From positions 1-63,598 of the forward strand of contig NZ_JAATOM010000030.1 of NCBI RefSeq assembly GCF_019207085.1: a DNA stretch of 63,598 nt, in the 5' to 3' direction. Origin of the DNA: Variovorax sp. dw_308 (GTDB lineage: Bacteria; Pseudomonadota; Gammaproteobacteria; Burkholderiales; Burkholderiaceae_C). Numbering within the stretch: the first letter of the stretch is position 1; the number at the start of each line of letters is the position of its first letter. Below the pieces are notes generated by a model, which saw nothing but the letters and a program-made list of their open reading frames with translations, ran no database searches and was not told the origin of the DNA. The translations under genes were made by a program, and so were the position numbers. Positions 1 through 12,147 of this stretch are shown in pieces.

Positions 1-234
1 GCCTTCCAGCAGCAGGACCACAGAGCCCTCCTTGACCTTGCTGCCCACCTCGACCTTCAATTCCTTCACCACGCCGGCCTGGCTCGACGGAATCTCCATC
101 GAGGCCTTGTCCGACTCCACGGTGATCAGCGACTGTTCGGCCTTGACCGTGTCGCCCACCTTGACCAGCAGCTCGATCACTGCGACTTCATCGAAATCGC
201 CGATGTCCGGCACCTTGATTTCCACTATTGCCAT
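1..234 (-). CDS. aceF: Pyruvate dehydrogenase E2, dihydrolipoamide acetyltransferase (5' part only)
   Basis: Only the first 78 codons lie in the window; the gene runs off the left edge. The protein opens MAIVEIKVPDIGDFDEV and contains a lipoyl domain with the lipoylated lysine in VESDKASME at about residue 43. E2 transfers the acetyl group from the E1-bound intermediate to CoA in the cytoplasmic pyruvate dehydrogenase complex. The gene follows aceE on the same strand with a gap of about 50 bp, the usual aceE-aceF order. A lipoyl domain alone could also be the start of an E3 or a 2-oxoglutarate E2, but the position directly behind aceE makes aceF the best call. How many lipoyl domains it has cannot be seen. 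Confidence 0.9.
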   Translation of the reverse strand, partial: MAIVEIKVPDIGDFDEVAVIELLVKVGDTVKAEQSLITVESDKASMEIPSSQAGVVKELKVEVGSKVKEGSVVLLLEG

Positions 235-285
235 CTCGTTGTCTCCCGCCCGTGAGGCGCGTCGGTTGTTCGGGTTGTTGGTTGT

Positions 286-3000
<2,715 letters not shown>

Positions 3001-3202
3001 TTTTGTCTCCTGGGTGTGGATGGCAGCCAATTTACCGCCGTGTTTGCGATGGCAGGAAGTTTCGCACAACATTTATGTAATTTCAAATGGTGCTTGTTGA
3101 TTTTATATTGTGCAATTTGAAGTTTCAGTCCGTGACGTTCCCGCATGAGTGTCAAGACCGTTTCCGCTGGCTCGAAGAGGGGTTCCCCTACACTCGGGGG
3201 CA

Positions 3203-5743
3203 ATGCCGTTCACGTCCTCCGTCGAAGCAGCGCGCCAGGTCGCCAATTCGTCGCCCCTTTCCTGGTGGCGCCGGTGGTGGCGACGCCAGACGCCGGTCCT
3301 TCAGGATGCGGTCGCCATGCTGGCGCCGCTGGCCGCCGTACTGCTTTTCCTAGCCGCCATCGTTTCCGCGTTCTGGTACCTGCGTGCAGAAGAACTCGAG
3401 CGCGAACAGGAGTCCGTCAAGCGCGACGTGGAATACGCCCAGCAGCGCTTGCGACTTCGACTGCTGGAGCGCCAGGAGCAGTTGATGCGCGTGGCACGCG
3501 ATGCCTCCAACCGCGAGATCGATTCCCCCGAATTCGCCAGTCGAGCCGAATCACTGGTGAGCCAGTTCCCGGAATTGCAGGGCGTCACGTGGATCGACGA
3601 CCGTCGCCGCGTGAAGGCCGCGTACGCCGCGCCCAGCGTGCACCCCTCGCAGCAACACCCGATCGGCGAAGTGCTGCGCCCCGGCGACATCGAAACCAAT
3701 TACGCCCTCTCGCGCGAATTGCGGCAGCCGGTGTATTCGCAGCCGATCGCGGGCAACGATCCGCCCAGCCTGCTGCAGCTCCACATCCCGCTGTTCGACC
3801 AGGGCTTGTTCGCCGGCGTGCTGATGGGCGAGTTCTCTATAGACGGCCTGCTGCGCTACGGCATCCCGCCCGAGGTGGCGGCGCGCTATGCGGTGTCGCT
3901 GCTCGACGCCAAGAATGGCCTGATCGCCGGCAACACCGTCAACCCGCGTGAAGCCGGCACGCGCGTGCTGCCATGGAACGAGCACACCAACGAATACGAA
4001 GTGCCGGTATCGCCCGTCGGCAATGGCCTGCTGTTGCGCGCGCAGGCCTATCGCACCTCGCAGGGCTTCGTCGGCAACGGCTTGTTTTGGCTGGTTGGCG
4101 CACTCAGCGTGCTCACCAGCTGGATGCTGATCGGCACCTGGCGCCACACGCGCCGCCGCCTGCAGGCACAGCAGGCATTGGTTGCCGAAACCAACTTCCG
4201 CCGTGCGATGGAGAACTCCATGCTCACCGGCATGCGCGTGCTCGACCTCGAAGGCCGCATCACCTACGTCAACGCCGCCTTCTGCGCCATGACCGGATGG
4301 AGCGAATCGGAACTGGTCGGGCAGACGCCGCCCTTCCCCTACTGGCTCGAATCCGACCGCGAGGTGATGAACGAGCGCCTGGAGGAAGAGTTGCACGGGC
4401 GCGCCCTGCCCGGCGGCTTCCAGGTGCGGGTCAAGCGCCGCAATGGCAGCGTGTTCGATGCGCGGCTTTACGTCTCGCCGCTCATCGATGCACGCGGCCA
4501 CCAGACCGGCTGGATGACGTCGATGACCGACATCACGGAGCCGACGCGCATCCGCGAACAGCTGTCGGCATCGCATGAGCGTTTCACGATCGTGCTGGAG
4601 GCGCTGGACGCGTCCGTATCGGTGGCACCGCTTGGCAGCAAGGAACTGCTGTTCGCCAACAAGCTGTACCGCAGCTGGTTCGGCTCCAACACCGTCGGCC
4701 ATCTCGACATGGTGGCGCAGGCAGGCGTGCCGGCCTCGCAGGCCCACGACGACGGCCTGGACGACGTCGATCCCTACGCCGGCCTGCCGATCGACACGCT
4801 CACCGCAGCGCAGCCCGGCAACAACGAGATCTTCGTGCCCGATCTCGGCAAGTGGCTCGAAGTGCGCTCGCGCTACCTGACCTGGGTCGACGGCCGCCTG
4901 GCGCAAATGGTGATCGCGACCGACATCACGCCGCGCCGCGACGCCGAGGACCTGTCCGCCGCGCAGGCCGACCGCGCGCAGGCCGCCAGCCGCCTCATCA
5001 CGATGGGCGAGATGGCATCGAGCGTTGCGCACGAACTGACGCAACCGCTCACCGCCATCAACAACTATTGCAACGGCATGGCCTCGCGCATCAAGGGCCA
5101 GACCATCGATTCCGATTCGCTGCTGGCCGCGCTCGACAAGACCTCGAAGCAGGCCCAACGCGCCGGCCAGATCATCCAGCGCATCCGCTCCTTCGTGAAG
5201 CGCAGCGAACCCAACCGCACGCCGGCCGAGGCCAGCACGATGGTGAGCGAGGCCGTGGAACTCGCCGGCATCGAACTGCGTCGACGCAACGTGCGTCTCA
5301 ACCACTATGTCGCGGCGCGCCTGCCCATCCTGCGCGTGGACCCGATCCTCATCGAACAGGTGCTGGTCAACCTGCTGAAGAATGCCGCCGAGTCCATCGA
5401 CGTGGCGAATCGGCCGCTGGCGCGCCGCAGCGTAGAGTTGCGGGTGGTTCCGCGCGTGGTCGATGGTCAGAATGCCGTCGAGTTTTCAGTGCAGGACACC
5501 GGCATGGGCCTGGCGCCGGAAGTCATGGACCGCCTGTATGAAGCATTCTTTTCCACCAAACCGGAAGGAATGGGCATAGGGCTGAATTTGTGCCGGACCA
5601 TCGTGGAATCCCACCGTGGCAGGATGCAGGCAGAGAACATTTACAATCTCTCACAAGTAGTTGGCTGCCGTTTTTCCTTCTGGATTCCGGTGTTTGACGC
5701 GATGGACCCGATAGCAAGAGACGAGACAAAGGTAACGGCATGA
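3203..5743 (+). CDS. Membrane PAS-domain sensor histidine kinase (FixL-like)
   Basis: An 846-residue inner-membrane kinase. Hydrophobic segments at about 36-60 and 290-312 flank a periplasmic sensor region of roughly 230 residues. A PAS domain follows (about 330-440, with NAAFCAMTGWSESELVG), then a second PAS-like stretch, a HisKA box with the phospho-accepting histidine at 610 (SSVAHELTQPLTAIN), and a HATPase domain (N-box NAAES, G-box DTGMGL and GIGLNL). Its stop overlaps the next start (ATGA), so it is co-translated with a FixJ-type regulator. The heme-coordinating surroundings of rhizobial FixL are not apparent, so oxygen sensing is not implied. The start is uncertain: ATG 3203 has a weak GGGGG Shine-Dalgarno, and an in-frame ATG at 3149 is possible. 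Confidence 0.88.
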   Translation: MPFTSSVEAARQVANSSPLSWWRRWWRRQTPVLQDAVAMLAPLAAVLLFLAAIVSAFWYLRAEELEREQESVKRDVEYAQQRLRLRLLERQEQLMRVARDASNREIDSPEFASRAESLVSQFPELQGVTWIDDRRRVKAAYAAPSVHPSQQHPIGEVLRPGDIETNYALSRELRQPVYSQPIAGNDPPSLLQLHIPLFDQGLFAGVLMGEFSIDGLLRYGIPPEVAARYAVSLLDAKNGLIAGNTVNPREAGTRVLPWNEHTNEYEVPVSPVGNGLLLRAQAYRTSQGFVGNGLFWLVGALSVLTSWMLIGTWRHTRRRLQAQQALVAETNFRRAMENSMLTGMRVLDLEGRITYVNAAFCAMTGWSESELVGQTPPFPYWLESDREVMNERLEEELHGRALPGGFQVRVKRRNGSVFDARLYVSPLIDARGHQTGWMTSMTDITEPTRIREQLSASHERFTIVLEALDASVSVAPLGSKELLFANKLYRSWFGSNTVGHLDMVAQAGVPASQAHDDGLDDVDPYAGLPIDTLTAAQPGNNEIFVPDLGKWLEVRSRYLTWVDGRLAQMVIATDITPRRDAEDLSAAQADRAQAASRLITMGEMASSVAHELTQPLTAINNYCNGMASRIKGQTIDSDSLLAALDKTSKQAQRAGQIIQRIRSFVKRSEPNRTPAEASTMVSEAVELAGIELRRRNVRLNHYVAARLPILRVDPILIEQVLVNLLKNAAESIDVANRPLARRSVELRVVPRVVDGQNAVEFSVQDTGMGLAPEVMDRLYEAFFSTKPEGMGIGLNLCRTIVESHRGRMQAENIYNLSQVVGCRFSFWIPVFDAMDPIARDETKVTA

Positions 5744-6366
5744 GTTTGATTCCCAAGAAGGGCACGGTCTACGTTGTCGATGACGACGAAGCGGTTCGCG
5801 ATTCCCTGCAATGGCTGCTGGAAGGCAAGGATTACCGGGTTCGCTGTTTCGATTCGGCCGAATCCTTCCTCTCCCGTTATGACCCACGCGAAGTCGCATG
5901 TCTGATCGTCGACATCCGCATGGGCGGCATGACCGGGCTCGAGTTGCAGGATCGGCTGATCGAGCGCCGCTCGCCGCTGCCGATCGTGGTCATCACCGGC
6001 CACGGCGACGTGCCGATGGCGGTCGACTCGATGAAGAAGGGCGCGATGGATTTCATCCAGAAGCCCTTCAACGACGAGGAACTGGTGACGCTGGTCGAGC
6101 GCATGCTCGAACACGCACGCGGCGCTTTCGCCCAGCACCAGCAATCAGCCAGCCGCGACGCGCTGCTGTCCAAGCTGACCGGCCGCGAAGCCCAGGTGCT
6201 CGAACGCATCGTCGCCGGCCGCCTGAACAAGCAGATCGCCGACGACCTCGGCATCAGCATCAAGACGGTGGAGGCGCACCGGGCCAACATCATGGAAAAG
6301 CTCAACGCCAACACGGTCGCCGACCTGTTGAAGATCGCGCTGGGGCAGAACGCCCCGAAGGCTTGA
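5740..6366 (+). CDS. FixJ/NarL-type response regulator
   Basis: A 208-residue two-domain response regulator. The receiver domain (1-125) has the acidic pocket VVDDDEAVR, the phospho-acceptor Asp58 in LIVDIRM, the switch Thr in VITGHGD and the conserved lysine in FIQKPF. The C-terminal LuxR-type helix-turn-helix (about 145-205) reads LTGREAQVLERIVAGRLNK. It overlaps the upstream kinase gene by 4 nt, so kinase and regulator are partners. In rhizobia FixJ drives fixK and cbb3 genes; here its targets are unknown and it lies 30 kb from the cbb3 locus. A rho-independent terminator follows 44 bp downstream. Confidence 0.93.
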   Translation: MSLIPKKGTVYVVDDDEAVRDSLQWLLEGKDYRVRCFDSAESFLSRYDPREVACLIVDIRMGGMTGLELQDRLIERRSPLPIVVITGHGDVPMAVDSMKKGAMDFIQKPFNDEELVTLVERMLEHARGAFAQHQQSASRDALLSKLTGREAQVLERIVAGRLNKQIADDLGISIKTVEAHRANIMEKLNANTVADLLKIALGQNAPKA

Positions 6367-6409
6367 GGCACGACGCGTTCCCGAATTTCGCTATTTCACT
6401 GACAGCCAC

Positions 6410-6443
6410 AGCGCCCGTCACGCTTGCGTGAACGGGCGCTTTT
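6410..6443 (+). terminator. Rho-independent terminator after the fixJ-like gene
   Basis: Arms AGCGCCCGT and ACGGGCGCT form a 9-bp GC-rich stem. It continues with CACGC/GCGTG after one bulged A, closes on a 2-nt apex and is followed by TTTT. It lies between the response regulator stop and folD, so it ends the two-component operon. The T tract runs into the folD leader, so folD would need a promoter within or upstream of this short gap. Confidence 0.8.
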
Positions 6444-6462
6444 ACTTGGAGAATCACCGCCC

Positions 6463-7311
6463 ATGACCGCACAACTCATCGACGGCAACGCGCTTGCCAA
6501 ATCCATCCGCGCCGAAGTCGCCGGACGCACCGCTGCCCTCAAGGCGCGCGGCATCACGCCGGCCCTTTCCATCATCCTCGTGGGCGAAGACCCGGCCAGC
6601 CAGGTCTACACGAAGCACAAGGTCAACGACAGCACCGAGACCGGCCTGCAGGCCACGCTGGAGCGCTACCCGGCCACCATGACCGGGGCCGAACTACTGG
6701 CCCGCATTCGCGCGCTCAACGAGGATCCGAAAGTGCACGGCATCCTCGTGCAATTGCCGTTGCCCAAGCACATGGACAGCCAGAAGGTGATCGAGACCAT
6801 CTCGCCCGCCAAGGACGTTGACGGCTTCCACATCCACAGCGCCGGTGCGCTGATGACCGGCGCCCGCGGCTTCTGGCCCTGCACGCCCTACGGCTGCATG
6901 AAGATGCTCGAATCGATCGGCTACAACCTGCGCGGCAAGCATGCGGTGGTCATCGGCCGCAGCAACATCGTCGGCAAACCGATGGCCATGATGCTGCTCG
7001 CGCAGAGCGCCACGGTCACCATCTGCCACAGCGCCACCGCCGACCTCAAGGCCATGACCTTGCAGGCCGACGTGATCGTCGCAGCGGTCGGCAAGCGCAA
7101 TGTGCTCACCGCCGACATGGTGAAGCCGGGCGCGGTGGTCATCGACGTCGGCATGAACCGCAATGACGAAGGCAAGCTCTGCGGTGACGTCGACTTCGAC
7201 GGCGTGCGCGGGGTCGCCGGCTGGATCACGCCGGTGCCCGGCGGCGTCGGCCCGATGACGCGCGCGATGCTGCTCGTCAACACGCTCGAGGCGGCCGAAA
7301 ACGCGGGATGA
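6463..7311 (+). CDS. folD: Bifunctional methylenetetrahydrofolate dehydrogenase/cyclohydrolase
   Basis: A cytoplasmic one-carbon enzyme converting 5,10-methylene-THF to 10-formyl-THF in two steps. At 282 residues it matches the family. Visible signatures are the catalytic-lysine region SQVYTKHKVND, the QLPLPKHM stretch, the NADP-binding GRSNIVGKPMA and the C-terminal PVPGGVGPMTRAML. The start at 6463 (MTAQLIDGNALAKSIR) is the family start; the frame is open 13 codons further upstream, but that part overlaps the terminator hairpin. It stands alone between the two-component operon and prlC. Confidence 0.97.
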   Translation: MTAQLIDGNALAKSIRAEVAGRTAALKARGITPALSIILVGEDPASQVYTKHKVNDSTETGLQATLERYPATMTGAELLARIRALNEDPKVHGILVQLPLPKHMDSQKVIETISPAKDVDGFHIHSAGALMTGARGFWPCTPYGCMKMLESIGYNLRGKHAVVIGRSNIVGKPMAMMLLAQSATVTICHSATADLKAMTLQADVIVAAVGKRNVLTADMVKPGAVVIDVGMNRNDEGKLCGDVDFDGVRGVAGWITPVPGGVGPMTRAMLLVNTLEAAENAG

Positions 7312-7456
7312 TGCTCCGCGCACTTCCTGCGCTCCTCACGCCCCCCCGACCAGAGCCCCCACGCCGGCAACCCGATAAAGCCGGCGTCGCAGTGGTGCCG
7401 GCTCAAACACCGGCACACTTGAACTTGTCTCATCTGCCCGCCATCTCAACCAGACC

Positions 7457-9517
7457 ATGACCAATCCCCTCCTCGATTTCTCCGACCTCCCGCTGTTCGA
7501 CAAGATCAAGCCCGAGCATGTGGCGCCTGCCGTCGACGTGCTGCTGGCCGATGCCGAGGCCGCCCTGCAAACCGTGACCGCCCCGGCATTCCCCGCGGAA
7601 TGGTCGGCGATCGCCAAGGTGCTGGACGTGTCCACCGAGCGCTTCAGCCGGGCCTGGGGGGCCGTCGGCCATCTCAATGCCGTCGCCGACACGCCGCAAC
7701 TGCGCGCCGCCTACAACGAGGCGATGCCGCGCGTCACCGCGTTCTGGACCCAGCTCGGCTCCGACGAACGCATGTATGCCAAGTACAAAGCCGTCGACGT
7801 GGGCGCGCTCAATGCGGAGCAGCGCCAGGCCCACAAGTACGCGGTGCGCAATTTCGTGCTCGGTGGGGCGGAATTGCAGGGCGAGGCCAAGGAGCGCTTC
7901 GCAGCCATCCAGGAGCGCCAGGCCGAACTGAGCCAGAAGTTCAGCGAAAACGCCCTCGATGCCACCGATGCCTTCGCCTACTACGCCGAGCTGCCAGAAC
8001 TCGAAGGCGTTCCGGATGACGTCGTCAGCACCGCCCGCGCAGCCGCCGAAGCCGAAGGCAAGCCAGGCTACAAGCTCACGCTGAAGATGCCCTGCTACCT
8101 GCCGGTGATGCAGTTCGCGAAAAGCAGCGCGCTGCGCCAGACGCTCTACCGCGCCTACGTCACGCGGGCCAGTGAGTTCGGCCCGCCCGAGCTCGACAAC
8201 AGCGCGCTGATCCGCGAGATCCTCGAACTGCGCCAGGAGGAAGCCCGCCTGCTCGGCTACAAGAACTTCGGCGAACTCTCGGTGGTGCCGAAGATGGCCG
8301 AGTCGCCCGAGCAGGTCACGAAGTTCCTGCGCGATCTCGCCTCCAAGGCCCGCCCCTACGGGGAGCGCGATCTGGCCGACCTGCGCGCCTTCGCCGCCGA
8401 ATCGCTGGGCCTGGCCGATCCGCAGCCCTGGGACTGGAGCTACGTCGGCGAGAAGCTCAAGGAAGCGCGCTACTCCTTCAGCGAGCAGGAAGTCAAGCAG
8501 TACTTCACCGCGCCGAAGGTCATGGCCGGCCTGTTCAAGATCGTCGAGACGTTGTTCGAGGTCAACATCCGCCGCGACGATGCGCCGGTGTGGAATCCGG
8601 GCGTCGAGTTTTATCGCATCGAGCGCCAGACGCCGCAGGGCGCACAGAAAGTCGGCCAGTTCTATCTCGACCCGTCCGCACGCGCCGGCAAGCGTGGCGG
8701 TGCCTGGATGGACGACGTGCGCGCCCGCTGGTTGCGGCCCGACACCGGCGCCCTGCAGACCCCGGTCGCGCAACTGGTCTGCAACTTCGCCGACGGCGTG
8801 GACGGCAAGCCGCCGCTCCTCACCCACGACGACGTGACCACGCTGTTCCACGAGTTCGGCCACGGCCTGCACCACATGCTCACGCAGATCAACGAGCGCG
8901 ACGTGTCGGGCATCAGCGGCGTCGAGTGGGATGCGGTCGAACTGCCGAGCCAGTTCATGGAGAACTTCTGCTGGGAGTGGGACGTGCTCAAGCACATGAC
9001 CTCTCACGTCGACACCGGCGAGCCGCTGCCGCGCGCCCTGTTCGACAAGATGACCGCCGCCAAGAACTACCAGAGCGGCCTGCAGACACTGCGCCAGATC
9101 GAGTTCTCGCTGTTCGACATGCTGCTCCACACGAGCTACGACGCCGCCACAGCCAAGCCCGGCGACGTGATGGCGCTGCTGGGCCAGGTGCGTGCAGAAG
9201 TGGCCGTCATGCCCTCGCCGGATTTCAGCCGCACGCCCAACACCTTCAGCCACATCTTCTCGGGCGGCTACGCCGCCGGCTACTACAGCTACAAGTGGGC
9301 CGAGGTGCTGAGCGCCGACGCTTATGCCGCCTTCGAGGAAACGGCCGGCGCCAATGGCGAGCCCAGCATCGAGACCGGCCGCAAGTACCGCCAGGCCATC
9401 CTCGAAGCGGGTGGCAGCCGCAGCGCGATGGAGTCATTCAAGGCCTTCCGCGGCCGCGAGCCGCAACTTGATGCGCTGTTGCGACATCAGGGCATGGCCG
9501 AATCGCACGCAACCTGA
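7457..9517 (+). CDS. prlC: Oligopeptidase A (M3 family metallopeptidase)
   Basis: A 686-residue thimet-oligopeptidase-family zinc peptidase that degrades short peptides and cleaved signal peptides in the cytoplasm. The catalytic zinc site HEFGHGLHHML is at about residue 466, with the third ligand Glu in SQFMENFCWEWD downstream. No signal peptide is present. Length matches E. coli PrlC (680). The start MTNPLLDFSDLPLFDKI is typical. It is 145 bp downstream of folD; the gap shows no clear terminator. Confidence 0.96.
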   Translation: MTNPLLDFSDLPLFDKIKPEHVAPAVDVLLADAEAALQTVTAPAFPAEWSAIAKVLDVSTERFSRAWGAVGHLNAVADTPQLRAAYNEAMPRVTAFWTQLGSDERMYAKYKAVDVGALNAEQRQAHKYAVRNFVLGGAELQGEAKERFAAIQERQAELSQKFSENALDATDAFAYYAELPELEGVPDDVVSTARAAAEAEGKPGYKLTLKMPCYLPVMQFAKSSALRQTLYRAYVTRASEFGPPELDNSALIREILELRQEEARLLGYKNFGELSVVPKMAESPEQVTKFLRDLASKARPYGERDLADLRAFAAESLGLADPQPWDWSYVGEKLKEARYSFSEQEVKQYFTAPKVMAGLFKIVETLFEVNIRRDDAPVWNPGVEFYRIERQTPQGAQKVGQFYLDPSARAGKRGGAWMDDVRARWLRPDTGALQTPVAQLVCNFADGVDGKPPLLTHDDVTTLFHEFGHGLHHMLTQINERDVSGISGVEWDAVELPSQFMENFCWEWDVLKHMTSHVDTGEPLPRALFDKMTAAKNYQSGLQTLRQIEFSLFDMLLHTSYDAATAKPGDVMALLGQVRAEVAVMPSPDFSRTPNTFSHIFSGGYAAGYYSYKWAEVLSADAYAAFEETAGANGEPSIETGRKYRQAILEAGGSRSAMESFKAFRGREPQLDALLRHQGMAESHAT

Positions 9518-9567
9518 GGCCTGACGGATACTCGGCCCCATTCGATGTCGATGACCCGGAGTTCCCG

Positions 9568-10224
9568 ATGAGCTTTTCTTCCTCACATCTCGGTGGCCGC
9601 CAGCTCCCGCTCCTGTTGCTGCTGATGGCCGGCAGCGCGATGGCCCAGGTCTATCGCAATGTCGACAAGAACGGCGTCGTCAGCTACTCCGACCAGCCGC
9701 CGTCCAGGGCCGCGCAACCCGCGGCGCCACGCGGCGGCACGGTGAACGAATTGCCTGAGCCCGTCGGCAGCGGCAGCCTGCCCTACGAGCTCCGCCAGGT
9801 GGTCCAGCGCTATCCCGTCACGCTCTACACCGGCGACGACTGCCAGCCGTGCAGCGCGGCCCGCTCGATGCTGACGACCCGCGGCGTGCCTTTCAGCGAG
9901 CGCACCGTGAAGACCAACGAAGACGTGGCGGCGCTGCAGCGCCTGAGCGGCCAGAACACGCTGCCGGTGGTGAGCATCGGGACGCAGCAACTCAAGGGCT
10001 ATTCGGACGTCGAGTGGTCGCAGTACCTCGATGCGGCGGGCTATCCCAAAAGCAACCAGTTGAGTGCCGGCTACGCGAGGCCGCCTGCGCAACCACTGGT
10101 CGCGGTCAAGGAAGCACCGGCGCCGGCCGCACGCCCGCCTGCCGCCGCGTCTGTCCCGGTCGCGCCGGCACCGGCGGCCGTCTCGGGACCGACGCCCGAC
10201 AACCCGGCCGGGATCAAGTTCTGA
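9568..10224 (+). CDS. Secreted DUF4124 and glutaredoxin-like protein
   Basis: A 218-residue protein with an N-terminal signal peptide (LPLLLLLMAGSAMAQ, cleavage after AMA). A DUF4124 segment (VYRNVDKNGVVSYSDQPP) follows, then a glutaredoxin/thioredoxin-fold domain from about 80 to 155 with the redox motif CQPC in TGDDCQPCSAARSML and a cis-proline loop TLPVV. The last 60 residues are Ala/Pro-rich and low complexity. It is probably a periplasmic or envelope thiol-disulfide protein; the substrate is unknown. It lies 50 bp after prlC and converges on rpiA. Confidence 0.88.
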   Translation: MSFSSSHLGGRQLPLLLLLMAGSAMAQVYRNVDKNGVVSYSDQPPSRAAQPAAPRGGTVNELPEPVGSGSLPYELRQVVQRYPVTLYTGDDCQPCSAARSMLTTRGVPFSERTVKTNEDVAALQRLSGQNTLPVVSIGTQQLKGYSDVEWSQYLDAAGYPKSNQLSAGYARPPAQPLVAVKEAPAPAARPPAAASVPVAPAPAAVSGPTPDNPAGIKF

Positions 10225-10341
10225 TATGAGCCCGCCCCCGGGAGCGCCTGTGAAATGAGCCCGTGGGCCGCGCCTTGCCCGGCCAGGCCCTGCGCGGGGA
10301 TCAAGTCGAAATGGCAAGGCCACATCGACTTCTGCGCTGCA

Positions 10342-11040
10342 TCAATCGAAGCTGAGCGTCTGCACGCCTGAGGGCGTACCCAGCAGGCACACGTTGGCCT
10401 TCTGGTGCGCGAACACGCCCACCGTGACGACGCCCGGCCACTGGCTGACTTCACTCTCGAACGCCAGCGGGTCGCGGATCTTCAGGCCGGTGACGTCGAC
10501 GATGTGCTGACCGTTGTCGGTCACCAGCGGCAAGCCGTCACGCTCGCGCACCTGTGCGATGCCGCCAAGCTTCTCGAACTGGCGCATCACCCGCCGCGCA
10601 GCCATCGGGATGACTTCCACTGGCAGCGGAAAGGCGCCCAGCACCTCGACCCGCTTCGACTCGTCCGCGATGCAGATGAAGCGGCGCGACTGGGCCGCGA
10701 CGATCTTCTCGCGCGTGAGCGCCGCGCCGCCGCCCTTGATCATGAAGCCGTGGCCGTCGATCTCGTCCGCGCCGTCGATGTAGACCGAAAGTTCGTCGAC
10801 TTCATTGCTGTCGAACACCTCTATGCCCAGGGCGCGCAATCGCTCGGTCGACGCCACCGAGCTGGAGACCGCGCCGCGGATCTGGTCCTTGATGGTCGCA
10901 AGCGCCTCGATGAACTTGTTGACCGTGGAGCCGGTGCCCACACCAACGATTTCGCCGGGCACCACATACTGGAGCGCGGCATGGCCCACCAGGGTCTTGA
11001 GTTCGTCCTGGGTCAAAGGCGCAGGCGCGGATGCATTCAT
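10342..11040 (-). CDS. rpiA: Ribose-5-phosphate isomerase A
   Basis: Interconverts ribose 5-phosphate and ribulose 5-phosphate in the non-oxidative pentose phosphate pathway. The 232-residue protein shows the RpiA phosphate-loop GVGTGSTVNKFIE, the catalytic DGADEID and the KGGGAALTREKI loop. The start MNASAPAPLTQDELK at 11040 lies only 39 bp from the divergent pyrD start, so the two genes share a very short promoter region. Pentose phosphates feed the phosphoketolase encoded at 23.8 kb, a possible metabolic link. Confidence 0.97.
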   Translation of the reverse strand: MNASAPAPLTQDELKTLVGHAALQYVVPGEIVGVGTGSTVNKFIEALATIKDQIRGAVSSSVASTERLRALGIEVFDSNEVDELSVYIDGADEIDGHGFMIKGGGAALTREKIVAAQSRRFICIADESKRVEVLGAFPLPVEVIPMAARRVMRQFEKLGGIAQVRERDGLPLVTDNGQHIVDVTGLKIRDPLAFESEVSQWPGVVTVGVFAHQKANVCLLGTPSGVQTLSFD

Positions 11041-11079
11041 AGGGGAAAATCCTGAGTGTCTGAAGCCGAGAATTATCCG

Positions 11080-12135
11080 ATGTCCCTGTTGCTCCCCTAC
11101 GCCTTTGCGCGCCCCTTCCTGTTCGGACTCGATCCCGAGCAGGCGCATGAACTCACCATCGCCGGCCTGGAGCGCACGCAGAACACGCCGCTGGCCTGCG
11201 TCTACGGCGGCTCGCGGGTGGAAGACCCGGTCACGCTGGCGGGCCTGCGTTTTCCCAACAAGGTCGGCCTGGCCGCGGGGCTCGACAAGAACGCGCGCTG
11301 CATCGACGGCTTCGCGGCGATGGGGTTCGGCTTTGTCGAGGTCGGCACGGTCACGCCCAAGGCTCAGCCGGGCAACCCCAAGCCGCGCATGTTCCGCCTG
11401 CCGCAGCGCGATGCGCTGATCAATCGCCTGGGCTTCAACAACGACGGGCTCGATGCCTTCATCGCCAACGTGCAGCGTGCGCGCTTTCGCAAGAGCACCG
11501 GCAGCAAGCCACCAATGCTGCTGGGCCTCAACATCGGCAAGAACGCCGCCACGCCGATCGAGCGCGCGACGGACGACTACGTCCAGTGCCTCGAAGGCGT
11601 CTACCCGCACGCCGACTACGTCACCATCAACATCTCCAGTCCCAACACCGCGAACCTGCGCACGCTGCAAAGCGACGAGGCGCTCGATGCACTGCTCGGC
11701 ACGCTCGCCGAGCGGCGCAAGTCGCTCGCGGCGCAACAGGGGCGGCAGGTGCCCTTGTTCGTGAAGATCGCCCCGGACCTCGACGAGTCGCAGGTCGCGG
11801 TGATCGCCACAACCCTGAAGCGCCATGGCATGGATGGCGTCATCGCCACCAACACGACGCTCTCCCGCGAGGCCGTGGCCGGACTGCCGCACGCGAACGA
11901 AGCCGGCGGCCTCTCCGGTGCGCCGGTGCGCGAGGCCAGCAATCGCGTCATCGCGCAATTGCGCGCAGCGCTGGGCAAGGCATTTCCGATCATCGGTGTC
12001 GGCGGCGTCATGAGTGCGGCAGACGCCAGGGCCAAGTTGGCCGCCGGCGCGGACGTGGTGCAGATCTACACCGGCCTGATCTATCGCGGTCCCGGAATCG
12101 TGCGTGAGGCTGCCAGCGCGCTCAAGCGCGGCTGA
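11080..12135 (+). CDS. pyrD: Dihydroorotate dehydrogenase, quinone-dependent (class 2)
   Basis: Oxidises dihydroorotate to orotate in pyrimidine synthesis and passes electrons to ubiquinone at the inner membrane. The 351-residue protein has the class 2 N-terminal helix (LLPYAFARPFLFGLDPEQAHE), GLAAGLDKNA for FMN binding, the catalytic serine in NISSPNT, and GVGGVMSAADARAKLAAGADVVQIYTG near the end. I chose ATG 11080; a GTG 8 codons earlier is possible. It diverges from rpiA and converges on the holin-like gene, ending 12 bp before it. Confidence 0.97.
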   Translation: MSLLLPYAFARPFLFGLDPEQAHELTIAGLERTQNTPLACVYGGSRVEDPVTLAGLRFPNKVGLAAGLDKNARCIDGFAAMGFGFVEVGTVTPKAQPGNPKPRMFRLPQRDALINRLGFNNDGLDAFIANVQRARFRKSTGSKPPMLLGLNIGKNAATPIERATDDYVQCLEGVYPHADYVTINISSPNTANLRTLQSDEALDALLGTLAERRKSLAAQQGRQVPLFVKIAPDLDESQVAVIATTLKRHGMDGVIATNTTLSREAVAGLPHANEAGGLSGAPVREASNRVIAQLRAALGKAFPIIGVGGVMSAADARAKLAAGADVVQIYTGLIYRGPGIVREAASALKRG

Positions 12136-12147
12136 CAAAGCGGCGCC

